DNA from: Lonicera japonica
Taxonomy: Eukaryota; Streptophyta; Magnoliopsida; Dipsacales; Caprifoliaceae
Reading direction: 5' to 3'
Length of the DNA: 64,000 bases
Assembly (NCBI GenBank): GCA_021464415.1
Contig: CM038471.1
Span: 31,407,234 to 31,471,233 of the forward strand
The notes beneath the pieces are model-generated. The model ran no database searches. It saw only the letters and a program-made list of their open reading frames with translations, and was not told where the DNA came from. The position numbers and the translations under genes are program-made. Shown here in pieces: positions 36,252-48,426 of this stretch. Position 1 is the stretch's first letter, and each line of letters starts with the position of its first letter.

Positions 36252-36842
36252 TCTTAATTAACAGAAGATGCTTTCCAATCAGCACAACTTGCAAGCAGCT
36301 TCTTAATATCTGAAACCATCGAATTCATATAGGAAATTCCATCATTACCATCTTGCACAGCCTTAATCACCAAAAGAGAATCCCCTTCTATAAGAATGTG
36401 CAAAAAACTGGCCTCTTGAGCTTGCGAAATCACCCGCCGCAGTGCAACAACTTCGGCAATAAGGGGGTCCGAGAGAAATAGGACTTGCTTTGCAAAACCG
36501 CCAAGATAGACTTTTCAGAATTGTGAATAACAACCCCAAAACCCACACATTGACGTTTCCTACAAATTCCGGGGTTGAAATTATGCTTAACAAATAAACC
36601 GAAGGTGCCAACCAATGACAAGGATACGCATTAACACTGTCTCGCTGGGCTATTACCTGAGTGCTAAAAAAGTCATCAAATAGCTTCTTTGATTGGGCAA
36701 TTAGATGGTCCAAGAAGATGCTCGTTTCACTGTGAGCGAGTTGATTTCTATTAAACCAAATGTTAGACAATATCGCAGCAAACAAATTGAAATCTAATCT
36801 GGACAAAGATGATAAAGTTGACTCGATCCAATTAGCTGGCAA
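36252..36842 (-). pseudogene. L1-type LINE remnant: RNase H-like domain
   Basis: Minus-strand reading gives SNIWFNRNQLAHSE, the linker before RNase H in plant L1-like pols, then after a frameshift RKRQCVGFGVVIHNSEKS and, after a second one, RRVISQAQEASFLHILIEGD and LVIKAVQDG, ending at a stop near 36253. These match the plant RVT_3/RNase H-like domain. At least two frameshifts make it non-functional. The upstream RT and endonuclease are absent. Confidence 0.8.
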
Positions 36843-38466
36843 GGGGCTATTATTTTCCTCTTTTTTTGTTAATAATATTTTTTATCAAGCATGTTGCCCA
36901 TTGTGATCCTCACACTTTCAGTTATGGTTTACCATTAGTTTGCTTATGATTAGGTGGGTAAAGTCTAACATTTTCCTTTCTTCTTTTTTTTTTGTGTTAT
37001 TCACTAATGCAAATAAATATGTTGCGCATACTTATTCATGCCTTGTTTTTGTGGGTCTCGCATTTTATTTTAGGGGTCTTTTGTACATGTTTGTTTCATG
37101 GAGTTTGGAAAGTTATATTATACGTTATTCCGAGCTCTCGTTTGATTCACGAAAGGAAAATCAATTCATTTGTTTTTTTATGGAGGTGTGAAACTAAAGT
37201 TCCAATTAAGTTTTCTTTCTTATGTTTAGTAAAGCATAGAAAATATTTAGGTAGAGATATTGCTGTCCAAAAATTTTGTAATAAATGTTAGGAAATCACA
37301 AGAGAAAATCAATCCTAAAGTTTTGAAAGGAATGACTTTACCCTTTACTTTCCCCTTCGTCAAGAAAGTATTTTTAGAATTTGTGCTTATCAAACAAAAT
37401 AAAGGAAAGAGTTTTCTTTCCTAGGTGCTCAAATCCATAAACCAAACGAGATCTTAGTGTTTCAATATAATTACAATGAAATAATTTGTATTAATTTTTG
37501 GTTCAGATATATTATTTTATGTTTAGACATAATCTTATTACTTTGTTAAATTTGTCAACCACGTCAGATATATTTGTTACCGTTTCTTTCGTAGTGTTAT
37601 TGGGGAAATTTAGTTCAGTTTGTCGAGAATAGTTTATATATGTTCTACTTGAGCATAGAATATTATGTTGTGTAATAAAGCGTGCAATATCGGGACTTAC
37701 TTTATTGGGCAGATATTATTGACATATTGTCTTTAATGGGCCAATGTAAGACGCAACCCACTACTTAATTCCGAAGGCTTATCTTCAAGCGCGCTAAAGT
37801 ATATTTCAAACTTTTTTAAGATAAAAAGTATTTTATGGGCAAAAGAGATCTTTTACCGCAATATTCATGTGTTCCACCAAAGTCTCCGTACATATCTTAT
37901 TGTTGTAAACGTAATTTGGTATCAACACGTACACTACCCGGTAGATGGTAAGGTGTTTTATGAAGCGTGGACTAAATGTCTGATGCTATGGACGATGCAC
38001 TCAGGGAGCATACTCCATATGTTTGTGGAGTATTTTATTCATCCGTATTAATTTATGCTCTATATCTAATTGATCTCAAAGGTATGGACACATGGAAAAT
38101 CCATACCGGGCAATGAATGAAGCGGATAACTACTCAAGTTATCCAAATCTATCTGTGTCCAAGTGTGCATTTCGAATCCTTAATTTATTTTTATTTTTTT
38201 CATTCCAAATGAAGGGGCCTTTTTTTTGGGGGGGGGGGGGGGGGGTTTGACAGTAAGGGGTCTATTTTAAACTTTTAAAAATGGGCCATGTCGGAATCAA
38301 CCCAGTACTTCACAACTAGGCTCACTAACACTAACATATTTCAAACTTAGCTAGATCTAAAGTACTTCGATACCAAGAGAGAGCTCCAACTACATTTTCC
38401 TTACTTCATGGTACAGATATCTACCGTAGTTAGAGAAAAATGTATTGTATTTGACTCCCAATATGA
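36843..38466. other. Intergenic, MITE-like tracts, no supported gene
   Basis: The phrase CCAAACGAGATC near 37442 is a common outer end of plant MITEs, but its partner was not located. An 18-nt poly(G) tract occupies 38228-38245. Small frames at 36940-37291 and 37869-38051 look random. Confidence 0.4.
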
Positions 38467-38474
38467 CAGTGTGT

Positions 38475-39203
38475 AGGGGCGAAGGTATGTAGGGGCAGGT
38501 GCTCCTCCTTGGTTTGGTAATGTTTTAAAAAAAGATTTTTTTTTTAGGAACTTGGATACATAAAAATAAACTTGACGGGACATTATTGTAAGATACAAAA
38601 ACTTAAGGAACCATTTGTAAATAGTAAACATAAAAAGTAAAAACCTAATTATTAAAACATTCATCCGCCCAGCCCTTTCTCTTTTTCTTCTCAGCCCACT
38701 GCCGCCCAGCTTTTGCTTCACCATTTCTTTTTTTTTTTTCCACCATTTATTTACACCAATACACTATTTCACCATTTTTTCACCACCACTGTGCCACCAT
38801 TTCTTCATCATCATAGGTATATTTTCAGATCTATTTTTAAAAATTAGGGATTGTTTTATTTCTAGAATACTTGCATAATATTAGTTGTGTTTCTTAATTA
38901 ATTGCATAATATTAAGTTTAATTCTTGAACTATTTATTAATTATTGAATATTTAGTAATTTAGTTTTGAATTTATAATTGTTGAATATTATGTTAGTTAT
39001 ATTATTGATTAATTGTTGAATATTTAGTGTATATCTTGAACTATTTATTAATTATTGAATTTATAATTGTTGAATATTATTGTGTTTCTTTATTAATTGC
39101 ATAATAATAATTGTATTTCTTTATTAATTGCATAATAATAATGTATTTTGATTTTCGATCAAATTTTACCTCCCATTGATAGAATTTCTAGCTTCGCTAC
39201 TCA
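38475..39203. mobile_element. hAT-like non-autonomous element
   Basis: Left end AGGGGCGAAGGTA and inverted right end TAGCTTCGCTACTCA are imperfect terminal inverted repeats. The flanks CAGTGTGT (38467-38474) and CGGTGTGT (39204-39211) look like an 8-bp duplication with one change. The interior has short AT repeats (TTAATTGCATAATA, TTATTAATTATTGAAT at 38870-39150) and a CCACCATTT-rich patch. The minus frame at 38401-38724 overlaps this and is not a gene. Confidence 0.5.
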
Positions 39204-39211
39204 CGGTGTGT

Positions 39212-40921
39212 ATGGTATTTTATAAAGTATGCATTCAATGTCCATACATCAAAATGGTTCGCTGTGTGGGTTAGGTTTGTGAAGCTATAAGATTGAAGAA
39301 GATATCATATGAAATCGACCCATATATATAAACATATAAAGAGACTAACACACAACAAAGATGATATATATATATATATTTTTTTTTTCTGAGCTTCAAA
39401 CGTCTTTTCTTTTTCTCTCTCTAGATTTTTTTTCCTTTGGAACCCTTTCTGTCAACCACAAGACAAATGATGGATGATAAGAGAAGCCCTTTGCCACTCG
39501 ATTTGACGACTCTTTCTCTACAGATGAATGATGTATGATTATGAATGAGAATATTGTTTACTCCTAATAAACAGAGCAATGGTTAAATTAAAAATACACC
39601 ATTCATATTATAATAAAAAAATTTGTAAAATGTTTATCCTTAATTGAAGATTGTCGTTTAAACTAAATCTCTAAGTTTGATTGATATTTTGAATTGAATT
39701 TTTAAAATCTGGTATTTGGTAGAATTTAGAAATATTTTGAAAGTGAATTTGAATTTTTTTCAACAAATTAAAAATTCTCATAATTTTTTTTCAAAAAATA
39801 GTTATAATGAATCTTATTATATAGATCTTGATGAGTAAGTTTCAAATATATATATATATTTTTATCTAATTTTGATTTTGGATTTAAAATTGTGGTGTTT
39901 TAAAATTTTTTTAGAGAGAGAAAGTAAAGTAAAATAAATTTTAAAAAACGTAAAAGTAAAGCTGCTTTTAAATTGAATTTATAAAATTAAAAAAATTAAA
40001 CACCCACCAAACAGAGCCTAAGTCTCTACAAAAATAGTTCTCTGTTATTAAAAATATATATACAGAAAGACTAGCAAGATGATGAGTATTTTTTACCATA
40101 AGTTGCGATAAATATCTCTTTAAATTCGTACATTTTTATCGTATTTAAAAGCGATAATTTGTCAAATATTGTTATATTTATTATATATACGATGATGAAT
40201 GTGATAAGCACTTGACATTCTTACTAATTTGTGATAATAATGGTGATATAACTTGTATCATGCACACACGATAGTGAGTATTCTATATTATTTAAAAAAA
40301 TTAAAATAAATAGTTTCCGCACTGAAAAAATGTTCAAATTTAACAGTTATTCTTTTTAACATCATATAAACATAACTAACATGTTAAATAATCAATTCGA
40401 AGCCTATAAATATGTTAACTTAAAGTATCTACCATAACTTGAGGGGAAAAATAAAAATAAATAATTCACAAATTGGGAATACAGATTCTTTTTGAAGAAA
40501 TAATCAATGCATCGAAGGTCACGTACTCCCAATAATAACCAAATTTGCTTACCCATTAATTGATTTTATTGAAATAGGATAAAAGCTTCTTGATGCGTAG
40601 CAATATATCATCAGACAGATGTCTAAATAAGCATTTCATTAAACAAGGCTCAAGGCTGGCATGTGTAAACTTGTTACAAAGTTTGTTATAGCTAAGCTAT
40701 GATTTTGCCATATTACAAACAAACCTGATATGCACCAGACTTCACCATTTTTCTGCAACCATTCCTTGGGTATTTCACGCAACACATTTTTGGGTTCACC
40801 GTTCACAAATGGAACATAAACTTCAAGTGAATATGATATAATGATTAGTGAAGTCTATTAATAAAAATAGACATGCATTGATACCATATGTATTCCCTTC
40901 AACCGAAAAAAAAAAAAACAA
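39212..40921. other. Intergenic AT-rich region
   Basis: Apart from the exon-like segment at 40725-40820, no coding sequence was recognised. Contains (AT)n microsatellites at about 39364-39380 and 39847-39860. Confidence 0.4.
40725..40820 (-). pseudogene. Exon-like fragment, unknown protein
   Basis: On the minus strand a 96-nt segment, bounded by an AG at 40821-40822 and a CAG|GTTTGT donor, encodes YVPFVNGEPKNVLREIPKEW followed by LQKNGEVWCIS. The composition is protein-like, with few AT-driven residues, unlike its surroundings. No further exons were found, so it may be a captured or orphan exon. I do not recognise the family. Confidence 0.3.
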
Positions 40922-41176
40922 TGTTACAAGCTAGCAAGAAATTATTATTAGAAAGCATTCATCATCTCTTACATCACTCCATCTAGATGGTCAAGCACAT
41001 CTAGATGGTCAAAACTATACAAAGCCACCTCTCATTATTCAAACATGTATATAGAGTTGTTCACATGTAATTGTTGAAAATGTATTCTCTTCTTCCTCCC
41101 TATATAAAGGGATTACACAAATGAACAATATACAACAATCAATTCTATCATCTCTCTCTCTCTATATTTGTCAACA
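40922..41176 (+). repeat. 5' LTR of the copia element
   Basis: TGTTACAAGCTAGC...ATTTGTCAACA, 255 bp. It contains a direct repeat CATCTAGATGGTCAA (x2) and a TATA box CTATATAAAGG near 41100. Confidence 0.85.
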
Positions 41177-41189
41177 TAGTATCAGAGGC
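41177..41189 (+). promoter_or_regulatory. Primer binding site, initiator tRNA-Met type
   Basis: TAGTATCAGAGGC next to the LTR matches the usual TGGTATCAGAGC with small changes. Confidence 0.8.
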
Positions 41190-41394
41190 TTGTTGACACA
41201 TTAAACACGACCACACGGCCTACACCACGTCCAAAGAACACCCACCATTAAAACATAACTCAAACCTTCTCAAAAATAATTGCATACAGAGTTCAAAACC
41301 TTCGTTCATCCATTACAAATATCAAAACCACAAAAAACATATACCATCATAATCACCTAAATATTACGATCCTAACCACGTTCGAAAATCACGA

Positions 41395-41730
41395 TTTGGA
41401 ACCATCACGCGCCCTCACGCGCCAATCAAAAATCCAACATCCAGTCCGTCATTCTCACGCGCCAACCAGCGAAGAAGACGAACACGTGTCACTGCCACGT
41501 CAGTCCTAATAGCCACGTCACTGCCACGTGTCCGCCATGTCACTGCCACCTGTCTGCCACGTCAGCGCCACATCACTGCCACGTCAGTGTCAGGTCACTG
41601 CCACGTTAGCTCTACGTTAGCGTAATGGTTGTTGCTTTCTGCCGTTATATTTAACGGTATATTCCTAACGCCGTTACAGTTAACGGTATATTCCTAACGC
41701 CGTTTGTACTTAACGGAATATTCTTAAATA
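41395..41730 (+). repeat. Leader repeats rich in ACGT and TAACGG motifs
   Basis: From 41395 to 41625 the units CACTGCCACGTCA, CACGCGCC and GCCACGT(G/C) recur about every 10-20 bp. From 41640 to 41720 TTAACGGTATATTCCTAACG is present twice with a third diverged copy. ACGT cores are known bZIP sites and TAACGG is a MYB-type site; function here is inferred. The block lies between the primer site and gag. Confidence 0.75.
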
Positions 41731-41913
41731 CGTCAGGTTTATTTACAAATTGACCCCTAAAATTTATGATATTTTCATTTTGGCCCCTGAACTTTCTGAA
41801 TATTATATTTTTTGCCCCAAAACTTGTTCCTAACATTTTTCAACCCTCTAAACACAACCACGACCTCAAAATTTTCAAATTCTATCTAGATTACTGAGTA
41901 TTTCATTCCTCCA

Positions 41914-44450
41914 ATGGCTAACGACTCTATAACTATGACCGGTTCATCCACAAAGGATTCCCCACTCATTATTCAAACTGAGGGTTCCTCATTCAATATC
42001 GGCATTCTACTTGATGAAACCAACTATGATATATGGTCTCAACTCATGGAGATACACATCGCAGAGAAACAAAAATTCTCTTTTATTTAAAGTTCAGCCT
42101 CAATTCCGAAAGAAGGAACCCCGGAATATGATAAATGGTACCTTGATAACCAACGTGTAAAACGCTGGCTCTTAATGTCCATGAAACCAGAAATCATGAA
42201 ACGTTACATTAGTATTCCTACGGCACGTGAGATCTGAAAATCACTTTCTACAGTATTTCATGACGGAGCAGATGAATTACAAGTGTTTTCTTTAAACCAA
42301 CGGGCATTCACTGCCAAACAGGGTGGGAGATCAATATCTGAGTTCTATGGGGAGCTGACGGAGATATTCAGTGAATTAGACCACCGTGACAAGGTAGCTA
42401 TGGAATGCTCTAATGATGAGGAGTCTTACAGGAAATCAATTCAGCGCTTGCGAGTTCACATTTTTCTTGCCGGGTTGGATAATGAACTTGAACAGATTCG
42501 GGGTGAGATTTTACGAAAGGATCCGGTTCCAGAACTAGAAGCAGTATATGCCATGGTTCGTCGAGAAGCTCTTCGACAACAAACAATAAACGCCGAGACC
42601 GATACTGCACCTCTGGCAGTCCGTAATCAAGCCCCCTCCAATTCAAATTGGCGCAATTCAGAAAAACAACTTAGCTCTGGTAATCGACCAAATGACTCTC
42701 GGGGATTTACCTCTAAATACGCCCCATGCTCTGTCTGTGGACTTATGGGACACTCGAAAAAGGGTTGCTATAAAATCATTGGCTACCCGGATTGGTGGAA
42801 GGACTCTCGCAATCGCCGACCAGGTCAAAACACAGAAGGAGGAAACAAACAGGCCTCGGGCTTACTTACCACCACAGGTACATCAGGTACGGCTTTACAT
42901 TCTGTCTCTATTTTGAATAATACATGGGTAATTGATTCAGGTGCCACTGATCACATGACATCTAATTCAAATACGGTTACTACGTTAAACCGATCATCTC
43001 AGACATTTGTTTCCACAGCTAATGGTGCCCCAGTTCCTATAGTAAGCAAAGGGTCAGTTAACCTATCAAACACCCTGAACCTAAACTCTATCTTAGTAGT
43101 ATTATCCTTAGATTATAATCTACTATCAGTTGCCCAAATAACTAATGCCTTACATTGTGTTGTCACCTTTTGGCCTTCCCATTGTGTTTTTAAGGATATT
43201 CAGACAAGGAAGACGATTGGTTGTGGCGTTAGAAGGGCAATTGTACTACCGGGACCTGGAGGAGGAAAACCACAGATCGCTTGGCCTTACACCAGTACTC
43301 TTGAAAAGAAGATTGCAAATGAACTTTGGTTGTGGCACCGTCGGTTAGGACACGCATCGTTTGGTTACTTAAAGAAACTATTTCCCCGTTTAGCTAATAC
43401 AATTGATTTATCTGTTTTTCATTGTGAGATTTGTGAATTGGCTAAAAGCCATCGTACTTCATTTAAACCATCATTGAGTAAAAGTTCAGTTCCATTTATG
43501 ATTATTCATTCTGATGTATGGGGCCCATCTCACATTTCTTATTTAAGTGGAATACGATGGTTTGTCACGTTTATTGATGATTGTACTTGGATGACGTGGG
43601 TTTGTCCCATGAAATCCAAAAGTGAAGTTAGTCGTTTGTTTCAGGAATTCCATAAACAGATTAGTACACAATATAACGCTACTATTCAAGTTCTCCGAAG
43701 TGATAATGGTGGTGAATATATGAGTACCGAGTTACAGGCATACTTCAAACTCCACGGGATTATTCATCAGACAACATGTGCTTACACTCCTCAACAGAAT
43801 AGGGTTGCCGAACGCAAAAACCATCATTTATTGGAAATAGTTCGGGCATCATTGATTGGTGCCAAAACACCAATCTCCTACTGGGGTGAAGCACTCTCCT
43901 CGGATGTCTATTTAGTAAACGCATTCCTTCAGCTGTCTTGATTTTCATACACCCTTTGAAGTCTTAATAAGTTTGTCTCGGCTCCACCGTGTCAATCTCT
44001 CCTCCACGGGTATTTGGGTGTGTTGCATTTGTCACTTACCAAAGGAACAGCGAAATAAGCTTGAACCTCGGGCTCTCTAATGCGTCTTTGTAGGATATGC
44101 ATCTTCTCAAAAGGGGTATCGGTGTTATCATCCTCCCACACAAAAACTATATGTCACCATAGATGTGACGTTTTATGAAGAAACTATGTACTTTCATCAA
44201 ACTGAACTTCAGGGGGAGCATTATAAGGAAGTTCAGTTCAATAGAGGTAACTCCAACGTTAGGTTCACCACCGGCAACAGAAACAACATAAATTTTTTCA
44301 AGTGAAGATGTGCCATCTCCATCTCCGTCTTTCTCTAATGCAAACAACCAATCGTCCACTTCAAATATCCCTGAAACTGAGGCATCCCAGGTATCATCTT
44401 CTTCTATTCCTATAAAGCAGCTTCCTAACCGAATAAATAGAGGTGTACCT
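41914..44450 (+). pseudogene. Copia gag-protease-integrase polyprotein, disrupted
   Basis: The start ATG at 41914 (MANDSITMTGSS) leads in frame to stops at 42088 and 42235, after which one 552-codon frame (to 43941) continues. Gag_retro features are followed by a zinc knuckle CSVCGLMGHSKKGC, protease WVIDSGATDHM, the integrase zinc motif with HRRLGH...HCEICE, and catalytic core HSDVWGP, FIDDCTW and LRSDNGGEY, then the PQQNRVAERKN box. After 43941 the integrase C-terminal homology (GYASSQKGYRCYHPPTQK, VTFYEE) goes on with frameshifts to about 44200, and QLPNRINRGVPKP at about 44420. No reverse transcriptase remains. Confidence 0.9.
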
Positions 44451-44451
44451 A

Positions 44452-44885
44452 AACCCTCTCACGAAGAGGTCAGTTTAGTAAATGTTCAGCTAGTAAGAAG
44501 TACACTTGCACTTTGTGAAAACCCTCTCACGAAGAAGTCAATTTAGTAAGTGCTCAGCTCACAAGAAACAAATTTTCACTCTGTAAAAACCCTCTCACGA
44601 AGAAGTCAATTTAGTAAGTGCTCAGTTTGCAAGAAGCACACTTTCACTATGTGAAAACCCTTTCACAAAGAGGTCAGTTTAGTAAGTGCTCAGCTCTTAA
44701 GAAGCACACTTGCACTATGTGAAAACCTTCTTATGAAGAGGTCAGTTTAGTAAGTGCTAAACTCGTAAGAAGCACACTTGCATTCTATGAAAACCCTCTC
44801 ACGAAGAGGTTAGTTTAATAAGTGCTCAGCTTGCAAGAAGCACACTTTTACTCTGTGAAAACCCTCTCCCAAAAAGGTTGGTTTT
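44452..44885 (+). repeat. Minisatellite, about 72-bp unit, six copies
   Basis: Units of AAACCCTCTCACGAAGAGGT then CAGTTTAGTAAGTGCTCAGC then (T/A)GCAAGAAGCACACTT(G/T)CACT(C/A)TGTG. Six copies, mutually diverged by a few bases, sit exactly at the copia breakpoint. The first unit is read in frame with the copia remnant, so it may have expanded from it or belong to the adjoining element. Confidence 0.85.
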
Positions 44886-47314
44886 TCAACTGAATAGTCC
44901 TGTTAACAAAATGAAAAAAATTGTCAAGAATTTGTCTAAGTCAGAAGGGGGCATGATCCTACTCAAGACTTAACCAAAAGAAAAAACTTTAACTTTTAAG
45001 CCGCTAAGGATCTCGAAAAAATTCCTACTACCATGTAGGTCAGTCACCAAGTATAAAAGGACCTAAATATAGGCCTGCTAAGAACTGTACAATTCCTCTC
45101 ACAAAAAGCTACAGGTCATTGACTTCTTGTTAATTTGTTAAAGACCTCCATTAAGGTATGTTATTTATCTTGCTTAATTTTGTTTCACTTTGTTCTACGT
45201 TGTGGGGTATTAGAGTATCTATATTAAAGCTCATTGCTACATCTCACATAACAACTTAGATAAAAGAGAATACAAGAATTAAGGCAAACAACAGATAGAT
45301 TTCAAAGAAAAAATGTTTATTTCATTGATAAAAGAGTAGTTACATGAGTCTTATACTTTTATACAAAAAAGAGAAGACCTATTAAAACTACTGCTCATCA
45401 CCAGTGCTTGCTCTTTCACCAGACCTCAAAGGGGATGGCTCGTTAGTCTCCCATTTAGTCAACACGTCAGGCTCTTTAGCTCGAATCAACTGCGGCACAA
45501 GAAAGGCATCAGACCTCTTCTCTGCGATCTTGGCCTCCAACTTAAGAGTCACATTGATCTCTGAAGGAGCTTCTAGCTCCTTAGGCCTTTGCAGAACCAA
45601 CTCCTTGCACTTGTAAAAGCCAGTCATAAAGGAATTAGAATCCTTAATAATGGACCCTCAGAGCTGCATAAATCTTTAACAACCTGGGCTCTTATAGCAG
45701 GAAGGGACTCTTTCAGCTCTCTTTCCAGGTCAAAAATTCGAGCATGGATACCACTTAAAGCTGCCTCAGTGTCTTCCCTCTTCTTACGCTCCAGCTCTGT
45801 AGCCCTTTTGGCTGCCTCAAGTGTATATCTAGCAGCTTGGAGGCTCCCCCTGGCATCAATCAGCCCGAATTTGCAATTGAAAGCCTCATGCTCTTGCCCC
45901 AGCATATTGTATGTGGACTCTAGTCGGGCGAACATGGTGTTTAAGTTATCCACCTTGCTTTTCAGGCCCTCTGTCTCTAATAGGGCATTACTCAGCTACT
46001 CCAACATGACCTTCTTGTCTTTGTTAGCTCTCTCCAGGTCGCTCTTGGCAACATAGAGCTCGTTCTGCGTCCTGGTGAGCTCTTCTTGGAGGGCCGAGTT
46101 GGCCACACCGCTGGAGCCCTCATCAGCCAGATGTAGAGTCGAGAAAAAGAGGTTCATGGCCTGAAAGAAAGAAAAAGAAGTAAGTTCCACAAGTTAAATA
46201 GACGAAACCCAGGAAAAATATCAAAAATGCACGTACCTGGCTCATGTGAAGACTAAACGAGCTGGCTAATGAGCTTGTTCCCCTTTCCCTCACCTGTTCC
46301 AGTACCTTCTGCGATAAGGGAGGGAGGGAATAACCTTGGACAAAAACCGCAGAGTTTCCTTGGGCATTGGGATCAGGTATACCCCTACCAAGACCCGAAG
46401 TTTGCTCTGGAGCATCCTTAGCACCAGTTATAACCACCTCATCTTCCTCAACCCCGAGCTCTCCAGAGCCGCTAGGGCTCTTAACAGCTGGACCATGAGT
46501 ATTGGGCTCTGAAGTTTCCTTCCTTTCAAGAATCGTCTTCTCAGGGCTAAGTAAATGGAGATCCTTATGTGGAGAGTTCATTAGGTCCACCAAGCTTTTC
46601 ACATTCTCTGGGCGGGGGCTGCTAGGATTGGCCACCATCGCCTGGGCTGGCTGGGAGGTCTTGGGCAGATCCGAAATGCCCTCCCCAGTTTTTTCAGGTA
46701 GCTTAGACCTCTTCGAAGGCGGCAAACCCCTAGCCAGCGCATTCCTTTTCTTGGTTGTTTTTTCAGTATTTACCATGAAGACCAAGGCCGAGGAAATAAG
46801 GTCGTGGCTAGTTAGAAATAAAAGTTACATGTTGGAGCTCGAAAAGAAAAATCAACGGAATGAATTGAAGACTTACTTTTCTTGGGCACCACAGACACCT
46901 GTTGGAGGGGAGACACAACCAAAACCTTGTCCCCGGGGGAGATGGGCTGGACTTCCTTTTGGTTGCCCTCTTATGGGGCACTAGCTTCAATTCCAGGGCC
47001 CTGATCACTACCTCCCTTTTGAATTGATTTTGAGGCTTGGAGACCTGGGTCGTTTTGCTCGGAGGGCAAGAGCACGTCCAAGGCAGGGAGGTCCTCCACA
47101 ATGAGGATGTTGGGCTCAGTATCTATAGGTCTGGGACCAAGCCCATACCTCCACAGTATCTTAGGAGCTACTATGTTGGTATAATGTTTGAGGAAGAAGT
47201 CCTTAGCACCCTCCATCCAGGACGTCTTCACCAGGAATGGGTTTCTTCTCTTTAATTGCAAAATGTACAAGGAAAAGGGGTTAGAGGTCCTAACATGAAA
47301 AATACATAATAAAG

Positions 47315-48426
47315 TGTAAGGTCTATAAGTGTTGGCCTTGTTCCGTTAAACAAAAACACCATTTTTATTGTAAAGTTTTTGAAACTAAAGTTCAAGATTT
47401 AAATGAAGACTACAAGAATGTCAAGCTACCAAGTTTTGATTTTATAGGTTACAATGGTAAGCTTGGTAGAAAGGTTGATTCTCTTAGTTGGTGTTTTGTT
47501 TATTTGGAAATAACCTTTTCGAACTATTTTTCAAAATGGAAAAATCTTGCCCTGCTTTTCGGACCGGTACCGTGATTGTACTTGGACTAGTCTGGCGTTT
47601 AAATTCCCAAGGAATTGAATTTCGGATTTCAGACCGGTACAGGAGCTACAGTTGGACCGGTCAGGCGTCTCTGTTATTCCTCAGTTTTCTTATACTGCAG
47701 ACCGGTCCAGCTCTCGATAAATTGGACCGGTCCGGTAAGGATTTTTTGGGCAATATTTTTTATCATAAAATTAATGTTATTTTGGTATGTTTCTTATTTC
47801 AAGTAAGAGTTAGACTCTTTGCTCTCTATAAATTAACTCCTAGGGTCTCATATCAAAACACGCTCTTTTTATAATCAAAAGTATTATTTTTAAGAGAGCA
47901 ATTTATACATCACATCATCTAGAGGTTTTTGAATCAACATTTCATGCCAATCTAAGTGTTCTTCCTCAAAAGAACAAAGATCCCATACTTTCTGTTGAAG
48001 CGTGAAGCTGTCAAGGAGATCGGAATGAGTTCGAGGCATGTGATACGCTGTGTTCCAAATCGAGAGATTCGAAAAGGAAGCTGCTGCACAAGAAGTTGTT
48101 GCTAGAGTTGTTCTTGAGTGATTCAAAACTTGTACGTCTAGTCGGTTAGTGATTAATCGAGTTTGTACCTCTATGATTTATTAATGGAATTGTTTGTTGA
48201 GGATTAGTCCTGCACTGCAGGGATACCTCGTTATATCTTGTCTTGATTATCTGTGATTGATTGTTTGCTTTTTATATGCATGCTAGACGAGATTAAACAA
48301 ACTTTCAAAATTAAAATTGCTAGACTCTTAAGTTTAAATTCTGCTACATCAATAAAATTATTTTTCTGCATATACCTGAGAATAATACACCTAGGTTGAT
48401 TCACTGCGTACGCGTTTAGTTTTTCA
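47315..48426 (+). mobile_element. Solo LTR
   Basis: TGTAAGGTCTATAAGTG...TTTAGTTTTTCA, 1,112 bp, flanked by a perfect 5-bp duplication TAAAG (47310-47314 and 48427-48431). A TATA box (CTCTATAAATT) near 47820 gives plus orientation. It sits in an intron of the antisense gene. Five ACCGGT palindromes cluster at 47561-47740. The frames at 47488-47874 and 47890-48126 are LTR sequence. Confidence 0.8.
47561..47740. repeat. Cluster of ACCGGT palindromes in the solo LTR
   Basis: GGACCGGTAC, AGACCGGTAC, GGACCGGTCA, AGACCGGTCC and GGACCGGTCC occur within 180 bp, in an otherwise AT-rich LTR. Confidence 0.85.

Larger units (their letters stand above)
40922..44450 (+). mobile_element. Ty1-copia retrotransposon, 3' half missing
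   Basis: 5' LTR, primer site, leader, gag, protease and integrase are in order. The copy degrades after integrase and stops at about 44450, where a minisatellite begins. Reverse transcriptase, RNase H and the 3' LTR are absent. Confidence 0.88.

Noticed and set aside
38401..38724. Minus-strand 107-codon frame
   Set aside because: It spans the hAT-like element's left end and its flank, and no family was recognised.
45404..46984. Plus-strand frames of up to 160 codons opposite the antisense gene
   Set aside because: They are shadows of the minus-strand exons, which have coiled-coil structure and splice sites.
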